Positions 34,535-48,536 of a stretch of 64,000 bases of DNA are shown here, piece after piece. This stretch comes from Clitopilus passeckerianus (taxonomy: Eukaryota; Basidiomycota; Agaricomycetes; Agaricales; Entolomataceae): the NCBI GenBank assembly GCA_944990035.1, contig CALYLX010000142.1, positions 558,001-622,000 of the forward strand. The letters run 5' to 3'. Numbering within the stretch: position 1 is the stretch's first letter; every line of letters starts with the position of its first letter. The notes beneath the pieces were generated by a model. It worked only from the letters and a program-made list of their open reading frames with translations. It was not told the origin of the DNA and searched no databases. A program made the translations under genes and the position numbers.

Positions 34535-36810
34535 CTAGATTGGCTTGTAGTAGATGCTGGTCAAGTACTTGCTCTTGTATCTCGTGGTGCTCGCCACGGC
34601 CAACACCCCATTCCTGATACTGCTCGTGCTCAAATGTTGCAGAACAGCATGACTCGGCACAGGTAACACACTCCCGTCATCAGTGAGGGTCGGGTTTGGT
34701 ACATTCGCAATCGTCTTGCCTCCAACCGTCGACGTAGGCTGGTCGGGACCAAGTATCAAAGGCCTCGAAGTCGGTGCTGAAGACGAGGATGGTATAACTG
34801 GTGTGGGAGGTGCGCTGCCTTCAGGAGTGACAGTCGACGTAGTCGCAGTTGTACCAGTTGTACCAGCAGTGCTAGTGCTGCTTCCAGAGGCGTTGCTCTC
34901 CGTGCTCTCGCTGTTCGCCACCCCACCGCCATTCGCAGGTTTGGCGTCTTCGGGACCGGTGACTTCAATGGAAGTATCAGCCTCGCTTGGAGGAGGTGCA
35001 GCAGGCCACTGACGCTCCCTATCTCTTCCTCTCCTTTCTCTGCCTCCCCTCTCCTTTTCTCGGCCTTCTTCTCTCCCTTCCCGATCTGCTCGACCGGATC
35101 GCTTCTCCCGCCCAGTGGAACCTTGGCCAGCACCAACGCTGGTGCTTCGCTCTCCTCGACTCCTGCCACTGCTCGAACCCGCAGGATCACCTCGCCCAGC
35201 GGCACTACCCAAGCTCGTCGAGCTATTCTGGTGTCCACCACCCGCAGTCAATCCCCTAGTATTCAAAATGAGTTTGTCCAGGTGCCTTGGAAGTGCCGGA
35301 GGCTGCGGAATTTGAGGAACGGGGATGAACCCAGAAGTATGCGTCTGCATCCTGCCCCCATGCGAGTGTTGGTTATATCCGTCAGGGTTGCTCGTCGCAT
35401 CGAGATATTCTTCCTCCAGCCGAGCAGCCTCGACGAGTTCGGTAGGGATCACGGAAGTCCAGTTTTCTCTCTGGATAGCAGCCGCTGCTGCAGCTGCGCG
35501 TTGTTGTGGAGTTTGTCGTTCGGCGTGAGGCGAATGGGTGTGCGTGTCTGCCTCGTCAGTACCATCGTCGTTTGAGCTTGCTGCACTCCAGAACGATTGG
35601 CCAGGTTGTAGCCTCCTAGGCGGGTGTTGGAGGGGATGTGGTGGGAGATTGATGTGAGGAGGGGACGGTTTGATCGTGTTGGTAGGTGAGGTTATTGGAG
35701 ACGTAGAGCCATGAGGGACGTTGTTTGTCGTAGTAGCAATTTGTGCGCTAGTATAGTGGATCGGGACTGCGACATAGTTTGCTAGAGAACCTTGATCGTC
35801 GACGGCTGTGGGGTAGTCGTCTGCTACTCGCCATTGGTCGTCGATAAGGAATCGGATATGGTGAGTTCCTGGTGCGAGGGAGACGGTGGCGTGGAATACG
35901 CTCGAACCGGGTGATCTGGGAGAGAGGGTCAATAAATCGAGTCATAATTGTATATAAAGCCAAGAAATGAGGATACGCACTCTGGAATCATCTCGAGCCT
36001 GCCCTTCCAGTCATCGTCGCCTGCTCTTGCTAGAAACACGGCCTTTCCGCCGCCTCTCCATGTGATCTTCATATCCCTGAGCTCATACTGGCCATCACTG
36101 TCGCTGGGTGGAAGAAGTCCTTCAGAATCTTCTGTACGTCTGGTGCCCAAAAGAATAGGAATGGACGAGTGCACGATTTGTGGAACGAAAGCTGTTTGTC
36201 GAGGCGTTGCCTGAGCAGCAGAAGCTTGTGATTCCGACTGATAATAGTAATTTTGGATCCTTTGCTCATTCCTGTACTGGTCATCCCTCTCCCTCTGCTT
36301 ATAGCTGTCCCGATCTTTATCCCTATGCTTCCGGGATCCATGACCATGCCGGCCACGACTGTCTTTATCCCTCTCTCTGTCCCTGTCGCTCTCGCGAGCA
36401 TGGTCTCTATTTGGAGGAAATGGCCGATGGGTACTGTATTCCTCACGCCGGGTCTCTCTCAGAGTCGTGACATCAACCTCTGAAGGCAGTGTGATAGGAG
36501 CCCGGATGCGTCCCGCTTCACCTGGGATGTTTAGTGCATTGTGATCAGGACCACGAGGTATTGGGATGTTGGCTGATTTCGTGGGATTTGCGTTTATTCC
36601 AATTGGCCGCGCGCCTGTGGATTGCTGTGACTGTCTGCCACGCGATGAATAGTTCGTCGAGGCTGGGGTGAGGTCTGGTAGTTCGAGAGATCTCTTCTTC
36701 TGCCTCAACGACGGGTCTGTGGTTTTGTTCGGGGACGGCGAGGGTTTGTCCCCTGGTCGCCGTGAGCTTTGTTGAGGAGGGTTGTTCGTCGTTGAGTTCG
36801 TGTTCCCCAT
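34535..36810 (-). CDS. SNF1/AMPK complex beta subunit (Sip2/Gal83 type)
   Basis: Exon 1 from ATG 36810 to about 35975, a short intron, then exon 2 to 34535. Begins MGNTNS, a good N-myristoylation site. A long disordered N-terminus with a charged Arg/Asp/His-rich tract precedes the glycogen-binding CBM48 domain: MKITWRGGGKAVFLARAGDDDWKGRLEM, then PGTHHIRFLIDDQWRVADDYPTAVDDQGSLANY across the intron. The C-terminal ASC domain is split: LPRHLDKLILNTR, a Ser/Thr/Gly-rich insert of about 150 residues, then SVLPVPSHAVLQHLSTSSIRNGVLAVASTTRY...YYKPI. Family role: scaffolds kinase and gamma subunits and directs localisation in glucose signalling. Confidence 0.92.
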
Positions 36811-36917
36811 TGTTGAAGAATGAGAGACTTGAACACGAAAAACAAGATCTTCGATGGAGTTAGAGTGACAGACTTCGCTTGTTTGGGTTTTGTTTGCGTA
36901 ACGTCATGCAAATCGCC

Positions 36918-36922
36918 AAAAA
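36918..36922 (-). terminator. Pol III terminator of tRNA-Glu(CTC)
   Basis: Five T's on the minus strand four bases beyond the tRNA 3' end. Confidence 0.75.
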
Positions 36923-36926
36923 GGTT

Positions 36927-36998
36927 CTCGGGTACGGGGAATCGAACCCCGAGCTGCCGCGTGAGAGGCGGCAATGTTAGCCGTTACACCATACCCGA
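36927..36998 (-). tRNA. tRNA-Glu (anticodon CTC)
   Basis: 72 nt, minus strand. Acceptor TCGGGTA pairs with TACCCGA, discriminator G. The loop CCTCTCAC region gives anticodon CTC. From the D arm to the T arm it is identical to the tRNA-Glu at 28470-28541 apart from the anticodon base; the acceptor stem differs by compensating changes. Confidence 0.95.
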
Positions 36999-37297
36999 TT
37001 GTAAGAATGCCATTCTGGACCACTATGTTCGTTCGGTACTCGATCGACTTCCGAACATATTTTGCTCCTGCCACAGCCTACCAGCTTCAGGACTGAAATT
37101 GAACATGCAACTACATTTTCACCCCACAAACTGGTACTTCAAGAATTGATTCCATACTCATTCCTTATGAATCACTGGACCAATTGGACCTACACCTAAT
37201 CCTTGCTACATTGACGCGGCGATGACGCCCACACAAAAGGGTACAGGCGCTTCCACTGGTTGCTTCAATCTACCTCATCTCTAGGTATCTCCAAGTC

Positions 37298-38849
37298 ATG
37301 GAAAATGTAGCAACAATCATCGCCGGGGATGGCCATATATATGAACTCGTCGATGACTGTCCCGGCCTCTACACGCGCGTTGACGAATCCGGAGCCCGCC
37401 TGTTCGCAGAGAAGCTTCCTGGGCAAGAAGAGGAACCACCTCAAGGCATCTATGGCCTTCACCCTCGTGAGGAGATGCTAGCTCAGCCTGCACTGAAAAC
37501 GGAAATCGACTATCAAGAATTCACCAACCCAGGCGTTAAAGTTTCTCGTGCGAGTTTTCAAGCCTACAAGAAACACAATGAAGATCGGTCATTTGTCCAT
37601 CAATTTGACGAAGGCATGCTCTTCGGTGTCCTTGACGGTGAGTGAAGAAAGCCGCCGGCTTCACCCAAATCTTATAATGGGATTTCAGGACATTGTGGCT
37701 GACACCTATCAGAGTACACCGCGAAGACCTTGGCCCCTCTTTTAGCCTCAGCAATCATCTTGGAGCTTCAGACATCCCCACCGGAAATGGCCATACCTTC
37801 AGCTTTAACTCGAGCAATAATTGAATACGATGAGAGTATCCTAGCTGATGTTCTCCCAAACTTCGATCTTGAATCAAAGACCGCTGCTGAGTGGGACGCC
37901 TGGGATGTATATCCGGTTTTCGGCTTCAAGAAAGACGAAGGGCTTCCGGGTAATCGATATGAAATTCCTAGACGAGCTGTAGCAGGCGCTACTGCCCTTA
38001 CTGGATATCTTAGCAAAAATGGCAAGGACTTGTGGATAGCAAACCTAGGAGATTCAGAGGCTTGTGAATGCCAAGATCCATATCCTTTTTCCGTGGCATA
38101 CGCTTTCTCACAGTCGTTGGCAGCCTTTCTGATGACAAGGAAAGCTGGAATGTCACTATGCTCAATGACATACACACTGCCCGCAATCCCGCGGAAGTGG
38201 CTAGGCTAAAGGAGGAGCACCCTGGTGAAGAAGTCATTAAACACGATCGTGCTTTGGGGTTCTTATCAGTTACCCGTGGTATGCTACATCCATTCCAGTA
38301 TAGAATTTTAACTGCGACTCACATTCTTTCCAAGCACTGGGCGATTTCCAGCTCAAAGTTAACGTAGACATTGGGTATCACATCCTTGCGTTTGCCGGAA
38401 AGCCATCACCCGTCATTCCAATGGCATTCGATCATTGGCGAACTCACCACAAGACACCGCCATATTTGTCTTCCACGCCATCTATACGATATCACTCACG
38501 TGCACTAGGCGCCGACGAACTTCTTGTCCTAGCTACGGATGGCGTCGCAAATATCGGCGCTCTAGTTGACTATACCGCTCAGGAGCAGGCGGCACTGGTT
38601 TTATCGCTAGCATCGGCTCATAATGCGGCCCAACCTACCGAACCATGGTCCTCGCTGCTCAAGCACCGGTTTATCTCGCCCGACAAAGGAGACAATGCCG
38701 CGGAACGAACTATTCGCAACTTGTTGTTCGGTCTTGACGACCATAAACTAGCTCGGGAGATACGAATGGAGTTTCCGGACGCGGAGAAGTGGGGGTTGCA
38801 GGATGATATCACGGTGTTAGTACTGGAGGCCTGTCGAGCCAGTTCGTGA
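37298..38849 (+). CDS. PP2C-type protein phosphatase with disrupted metal-site motif
   Basis: Plus-strand gene with ATG at 37298. Motifs: ASFQAYKKHNEDR (metal-site Asp in EDR), GVLDG at the exon 1 end (37637), EYTAKTLAPLL, GATALTGYLSKNGKDLWIANLGDSEA, VGSLSDDKESW, GFLSVTRALGDFQLK, ADELLVLATDGV, GLQDDITVLVLE (final metal Asp in DDI). Introns are canonical elsewhere. At the DGHxG motif the first acceptor (37688) gives DGHCG and then an in-frame TGA at 37700-37702. The next acceptor (37712) keeps frame but skips HCG, giving GVLDEYTAK. Resembles Ptc5/6 or pyruvate dehydrogenase phosphatases. Activity is uncertain. Confidence 0.8.
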
Positions 38850-39206
38850 TTACCGATCATGCATAGACCAAATTTGACAGAACTAAAACTCATATTTTTT
38901 GTGCATGTTTTCACAAGTCGTGGGCTGATTTTCCTGCCTAAGCGGTCAGATTTTCCCCAAGCGATGGAATGCGATCAGCTGTTCTACACGATTAGAACCA
39001 TCTCAGGTCACTGTCCCCATGTCTGACGGGCGGAGTAAATGAAGGATGACAGTCTGCAAGATGATACCATATTCTCGTTTTTGAATCTGCTCTTGATTAG
39101 CTTAGGCGCGGTTTGCTTAACCGTCCGTGGATTATATGGGGCTGTATCAATGTCGGAATCTTCCCTCGTGTGGTTGAAAGCTGATGTTACTAGTAAACAT
39201 GTCAAT
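38850..39206. other. Convergent 3' region of the PP2C and F-box genes
   Basis: 357 bp, no gene or repeat recognised. Confidence 0.4.
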
Positions 39207-40753
39207 CTACTCATAATAAACAATCCTAATACAAGATAACTGTGAAAATAGAATTGCACAGCTGTATGGAGATATTGCCACAACGTCTGTGGGTTCTTGG
39301 AAGGGAAGGGAGCATACAGTTTTTCTGGAGTCTGAGTTTAGAGAGAGAATGTCAACCTGACTGTCTTCCAAGTAACCACCGAATCCTGAAAAGGTGCAAC
39401 CTATCAAGCGACGGGGATCGGGACAATACCGCCTCTTCACAAAACGCTCCGCTCGTCCAATAGAAATCTGTCCAGTTGGGCTGAATAATAACTCGTATCG
39501 ATAACTAACCAGAGCAGGGCTACCCACATCGGGGTGTGTTGTAATAAACCATAGCCTCCATGCATCATTTATGAGAGGGGACGGCATGCAATAAAGCCCA
39601 ATCATATGGTGGTTATCCTCCTGATACTGAATAGGGAAAGTATTCGGATCGAATGGCTGACTGCTTGTGGTACTCCAGACAGTCGGAATATCACTTAGAA
39701 GCTTGCGACTCGTCCAAATAGACTCGATTGTCCAGATATGAATGGGATGGGGTAGTCCAATAGTAGGGGAGGCGGCTGAAAAAATGAGATGACCTGGAAC
39801 CAGTGCCCAATCATAGAGAGTCCGATGTTTGTAGTCTTCGAATTCTAGTGATATCGCTCTGCCAACAAATTTTGTCGTAGAAAGCTGGAATATGAACATT
39901 TGATCCACACCTGGGAAACGTTCTAATTGGATAAACGCATAATCTCCCAGGATGCAGGGTCGGTTCAGCTTGCTGGACGACTGCCAGGTCGGAGATATTC
40001 TGGAAGAAATTATACAGTCGGAGAAGCCAGCGGGCAGATTCAGGGTGAGTATTTCCACATATCTGTTTTGGAATTAGTTGGCATTTCGCCCATTGAGAGA
40101 ATGAACCTGTACTTCTCATCCTGAAAACCAAGACCTAGAATAATGTTGACCTGTTGCCCATTATCAAGCATATCGGCGGCGAAAACTTCAACAGAAGCAC
40201 CAGGTGGTCTGGGTGCATACGTCCAAACTACTTCATCCTTGGTTACAGACCGACATTCAAACCTCCCAGGATCCCTTGTATTGCAGAGCACATATTCCCC
40301 ACCAGGGAGTAGTTGAATGCCCTTTGCATCCCAATAAGGGCCTAAGGAATCCGGTTGACCCTGGCAAGAGGCGAGAAAGATCTGGGACCGGATCTTCGGT
40401 TCAACTTTTGTAGTTCTACCCTTCAAATCATCGAGTAGTCGCTGCAACCGTGTCGATCGCGGGTGTAGTATTGGCTGAGGGGAATGAAATGTGTCTGGTC
40501 CACGAACAACTCTCTTCACCAGGCGCATAATGTTCGGCCCGGTCATATCTTTGAATAGATAGCCTTGAGGGAGATCTACGATGCTTCGTCTCCTCAGGTT
40601 GTCAACGATGGGCAGCCATGTGCCTCTGTTGGTGGAGAGGAAGTAAAGATGCCTAGAAATCTGTCCAAACGCCAGGATAGTAGGGATATCGCAAAAGCCT
40701 AGAATTTCCAATATGATATCGTCGAAGCTGAAGAGTTTGAGAACCGCTGCCAT
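39207..40753 (-). CDS. F-box protein (pair II, copy 1)
   Basis: Exons 40753-40113 and 40062-39207, joined over a 50-nt intron with GT...AG ends and a CTAAT branch site. N-terminal F-box: LFSFDDIILEILGFCDIPTILAFGQISRHLY. The rest (about 450 residues) has propeller-like segments ending in VEILTLNLPAG, LGDYAFIQLERF, ALVPGHLIFSA, HIWTIESIW and FSGFGGYLEDSQVDILSL. It is not related in sequence to pair I. A role as SCF substrate receptor is inferred from the F-box. Neighbour 41194-42807 is a paralogue with the same intron. Confidence 0.8.
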
Positions 40754-41193
40754 GAATCGTTTGCACTTGCTGCTTCTAAACCTTGAGATAGTTTGAGAGA
40801 CGCTGATTAGGCCTGAGGGAGGCGTGAATGCGGCATTGAGAGGTATGTGTGGTTATGAATATACCCTTCTCCTGGTTTACCCTTCTATAGAGGGCTCAGG
40901 CGGTGTAGGCTAGGGCTTTCCCTTCAACTTGGAATGAGTGTGTGTGCGTGGAAGAAGGCATAGTGATCATCATCCCGGCTACTTTCGCTCGTGGCAAAAC
41001 AGGGCAAAATAAACACACTAGGATATTCCTAATTTTGCCCTGTGAGGTCCCCGATATCTCAAAACCTGAGGAATACTTATCGAATGTCCGTGTTCGTGAA
41101 TGCTGGCACTTGGGCCATTGCTTCCTAGAAATAAGCAGGAACTATATTGGTTGAATCCACTGTGTGACGGTACAAGTAATTGGAAGGGTTCAG
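40754..41193. other. Intergenic between F-box pair II
   Basis: 440 bp with the putative promoter of copy 1. A plus-strand frame (40942-41154) has no recognisable content. Confidence 0.4.
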
Positions 41194-42807
41194 TTAAATG
41201 AAATCCACTGGCACGTTATGAAAAAACATGAAGTGCGTTTCTAGTATATTTTTGGACCTACTCCTAATAAACAATTCTGATACTAGATCGATGCAAAACG
41301 TGATTGCGCCAGTTTGAGGAGATATTATCCCCGCCACTGTAGGTTCGTGAAAGGGGAGAGAGAATGCAATACTGTCAGACGAGCCTAGGGAGTGAATAAC
41401 AACTTGTTTATCATAAAAGGCACCAGTAAAGCCCGAGAACGTGTAACCCATTGATCGAATGGCATCAACAGCACATTGTGCTTTCTTCACACGGGCTGAC
41501 ATTCTTTGAATGGAGATCTGCCCAGACGGGTTGAATGACAACTCGTACCGGTGAATCGCTGACTTAGAATCAGCGGGATTCATCCTTCCCCACAGGGTTG
41601 AAACGTGCCACATCCTCCACACATCATCTCTGAACGGAGATGGCATGCAGAAAAGCCCAATGTCGTAGAAGAAAAGCTTATATCCACCCGAATTTCGAGG
41701 AGGCAAAACGGTTGGGTCGAATGGAGTGATCGTTGTACTCCAGGCAGTCCGAATATCTGCGAGCGTCCCGCTAATCGTCAGAAGCACCGAGTCTAGTGTC
41801 CAAATATGGATGAGGTCTGTTTCATGAGGGTATGTAGCAGCCGAGAAAACGAGATGACCTGGAACAAGAGCCCAATCATATTGTGCCCGTTCTGAAAGCT
41901 CTTTGAATCCTGGAGATACGCGTCCGGAGGTATACATCCGGGCTGACAGATTGAACACGATCACATCGTCCATATCCCCTGTCCCTCGCCAGTACTGGAA
42001 TTGGATAAAGGCATAATCTCCTAGAATTAAAGGTCGGAGGAACTTGCTGAGGAAATGCCAGGTCTGTGATATCCTGGCAGAAATTATACGAGTTGAAGTT
42101 CCAGTGCATAGATCCAAGGTGAGGATTTCCACATGCCTGTCCAAATTCGAGCGATTAGTTGGACTTCTCCTACAGGATAAAGCAAAGTACTTGTCATCCT
42201 GGATGCTAAGCCCTAGTATGATGTTGACCGATTGCCCGCCATCAAGCATCTCGACGGCGAAAACGTCAACCAGACTGCGTAGTTCGGGAGTATACGTCCA
42301 AATCACTTTGTCCTGGGTTACAGAGAGATATTTGAACCCCCCAAATTCCCTTCTGTTATAGAGCAGAAAATCTTCACCGGGAAGCAGCTGGATGTGATTT
42401 TTACCCCAGGAAGGACTGGTGAAGTCTAGTTTGTCCTGGGCTGAAGAGAGAATCGTCTGGGAGCGGATTTTCGGAAGTTTATTCCTCTGCAACTTGTTGA
42501 GCAGCTTCTGTAATCGGGTAGGACACGTAGCAGCAGCATGAAAAGTGCTTGGGCCGTGAACGACCGTCTTCACCACGTCTATCAGTTCCAATCCCGTCAT
42601 GTCTTCTATCAAATAGCCTCGAGGAAGATGTACGATATTCCGTCTGCTGAGTTTGGTTATAATCGGGAGCCACGTAGCTTTGTCAATTGCGATGTGATAA
42701 AATTGCCTAGAAGCCTGTGCAAATGCCAGAATGGTAGGGATGTCGCAAAAGCCTAGGATTTCGAGAACAATATCGTCAAAACTGAAGAGTTCGGGAACCG
42801 CCGACAT
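41194..42807 (-). CDS. F-box protein (pair II, copy 2)
   Basis: ATG at 42807. F-box: LFSFDDIVLEILGFCDIPTILAFAQASRQFY. Conserved blocks match copy 1: DDKY/HVEILTLDL, ILGDYAFIQFQYW, ALVPGHLVFSA, HIWTLDSV, GYTFSGFTGAF. The whole gene reads open for 537 codons, but positions 42190-42137 are a 54-nt GT...AG intron (with CTAAT) at the same place as the intron of copy 1. Because 54 is a multiple of three without stops, it is invisible to simple ORF calling. The mature protein should be 519 residues. Probable SCF adaptor, target unknown. Confidence 0.82.
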   Translation of the reverse strand: MSAVPELFSFDDIVLEILGFCDIPTILAFAQASRQFYHIAIDKATWLPIITKLSRRNIVHLPRGYLIEDMTGLELIDVVKTVVHGPSTFHAAATCPTRLQKLLNKLQRNKLPKIRSQTILSSAQDKLDFTSPSWGKNHIQLLPGEDFLLYNRREFGGFKYLSVTQDKVIWTYTPELRSLVDVFAVEMLDGGQSVNIILGLSIQDDKYFALSCRRSPTNRSNLDRHVEILTLDLCTGTSTRIISARISQTWHFLSKFLRPLILGDYAFIQFQYWRGTGDMDDVIVFNLSARMYTSGRVSPGFKELSERAQYDWALVPGHLVFSAATYPHETDLIHIWTLDSVLLTISGTLADIRTAWSTTITPFDPTVLPPRNSGGYKLFFYDIGLFCMPSPFRDDVWRMWHVSTLWGRMNPADSKSAIHRYELSFNPSGQISIQRMSARVKKAQCAVDAIRSMGYTFSGFTGAFYDKQVVIHSLGSSDSIAFSLPFHEPTVAGIISPQTGAITFCIDLVSELFIRSRSKNILETHFMFFHNVPVDFI

Positions 42808-43036
42808 GGTCAGTTCATTTCGGCTGCTAAATCTTGAGATAGTTCGAGAGAAAAGGCCTGAGTTCGGTATAAGAATATTGAGCCATGTGTAAGATTACAA
42901 GTTACCTTTCTCTTCATGCGCCATTTTCCTTTCCAATGTTCGTGGTGGTTTCTTGAAACCTTTCGATGGAGAGTGCGTGGGAGAGCTAGATGATATTAAT
43001 ATTGATCAATGATCAAAGCCCTTGCACCCAACCTCC

Positions 43037-44533
43037 ATGGCGCCATTCAGTATTCCGCTACGAGTGGCAGTCGTTCAATTTGGACCCAAGGTGACCACAC
43101 TATTTTCATTGAACTAGAGAATATTTCTGCTTACCGCTTTTAAGATCGGCCAAGTTGAAGCAAACATCCGAAGAGCTCGCGAACTGTGTTCAAAGTAGGT
43201 TCAGAGCTCGTCATGCTGCAAATGATCCTACGTCCCTCGTTCAAGACTCAAACCCAACTCGATAGATCTGTTATGCTTCCCTGAGATGGCCTTTATCGGT
43301 AGGTATGCGCTCACATAGTACCTTGGACAATGGAACCTCATAAAATATTCCTAACCATTAGGCTATGTATTCGATTCGGCTGAGGCCATCTCGCCTTTTC
43401 TCGAACACCCTCAAAGTGGCCCAACTTCCCTGTTTTGCAAGTCTTTATCCGAGAAGCTGGGCTGCTACGTTGCTGCTGGATATCCAGAGCGTCTATCACC
43501 CGATGAAGAACATTCTCAAACGCTGGCTTCCGAGTCCTCTGGGAGCGATCCGTCCATGGGCAAGCTGGGTATCGAGGAACTTGCTCCGGGAGTGTCCCCG
43601 GAATCCGTCAAGGAAGATCCAGAGACCAAGCATACACCTAGAAAGGATGGTACTCGGGCGGTTGGAGCAAATAGTGCCGTCTTATATGGACCTGGAGGCA
43701 TTCGAGTGGCAGGGTACCGGAAGACCAATCTCTTTGAAACAGATATGACCTGGGCAAAACCTGGTGGATATTGTCTATTTACTGTCATGGTCCAACATGC
43801 CACTAATGACATCCCTCTTCTAGGTATAGGCTTTGCGTCGTTCTCGTTGACCTTACCAGCCGAGACTCCGGATGCTGTACGTACGGCCGACGTAACGCAA
43901 GCCACTACTATCCCAGTGTCTCTCGGTATCTGTATGGACCTAAACCCTCAACCCGGTCCAGATGGCGGAGGCTGGTCCATTGAACATGGTCCATATGAAC
44001 TTGCCAACCACTCTCTCGAGCATAACTCTCGGATTCTCATTATCCTCAACAACTGGCTAGACCCCGTTGCCAACAATTCCGAAGAAGATGCCGAGGAAGA
44101 AGAACACGTAGAAGACACAGGTAAGGAAGAGGAGGAAGCGCTAGAGCCGGCCTGGTCTACCTTGCAGTATTGGAGTGCTCGACTGCGCCCGCTCTGGGTG
44201 ATGGACAAGCATCGGAGGAAAGATAGTGATGAGACCATCTACTCGGATGGAACTGCGTCCTCTGACTCTCACGGAGAGAAACCTCAGGAAAGCGCACTGG
44301 AGGAAAAGCCGCCTCATGAAACTATTGTCGTCATTTGTAATCGTACGGGGACAGAGAACGGTGAGCATATCCAGCAGCGCTCTCTCGTACGTGGTTCTGA
44401 ATAGAAATCAGGGAAAACATTTGCAGGATCTTCGGCCGTATACAGCATGCGGGCTGGGTCAGGTAGACCCAAGCTCCTTGATGTGATGGGCAGGCGCGAA
44501 GAGGGTATAAGGGTGTGGAATTTATTGATCTAG
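43037..44533 (+). CDS. NTA1: Protein N-terminal amidase (nitrilase superfamily)
   Basis: ATG at 43037, at least six exons. Nitrilase motifs in order: RVAVVQFGPK, GQVEANIRRARELC, DLLCFPEMAFIGYVFD (catalytic Glu in PEMAF), GYPER, GANSAVLYGPGG, YRKTNLFETDMTWAKPG (catalytic Lys), LGICMDLNPQPG (catalytic Cys). These match Nta1 closely. Nta1 deamidates N-terminal Asn and Gln to Asp and Glu, feeding the Arg/N-degron pathway. After the Cys motif comes an acidic Glu-rich insert (EEDAEEEEHVED) before the C-terminal NRTGTENG block. The last exon ends GIRVWNLLI at 44533. Confidence 0.88.
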
Positions 44534-44654
44534 CATCCGATGAATACAACAGTACATTTTGTATAATACAGTGAGAGTGGTTCAGGATGTAGCAATACAG
44601 ATATGATATGCAGGTGATAGCGAATTGTCCATAGGCGCTAGATGTTTTCTGTAT

Positions 44655-48238
<3,584 letters not shown>

Positions 48239-48536
48239 GCCATCGTTCATTCCTCTTCAGATATCCCTTCTATGTTCCTTTAATCCGATATATAGCTATC
48301 TACAAGCATGTGAGGCCCCACAGAGTCGAGCTTTGGTCGAGTCAGTGAAAACGGAGCCCTAAGTTGGTGGCAGTTGTGGTTGATGACAAGCGTAAACGCG
48401 GACGCGTCGAAGCTTGTGACTAGGCGTTACTCTTGTGACCGATCGCGTTCTCCTTGTCACCACCACTGTTGGCAGGAGATATGCCAGAAAAATCCAAGAA
48501 AAATCACATCTATTGACTCTTATACATGTCTCTACA

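Noticed and set aside
34756..35241. 161-codon minus-strand frame inside the SNF1 beta gene
   Set aside because: A shadow frame of the low-complexity linker; the CBM48/ASC frame explains the region.
40040..40120. Apparent frameshift in the F-box gene 39207-40753
   Set aside because: A 50-nt GT...AG intron (40112-40063) with a CTAAT branch site restores the frame and is shared with the paralogue.
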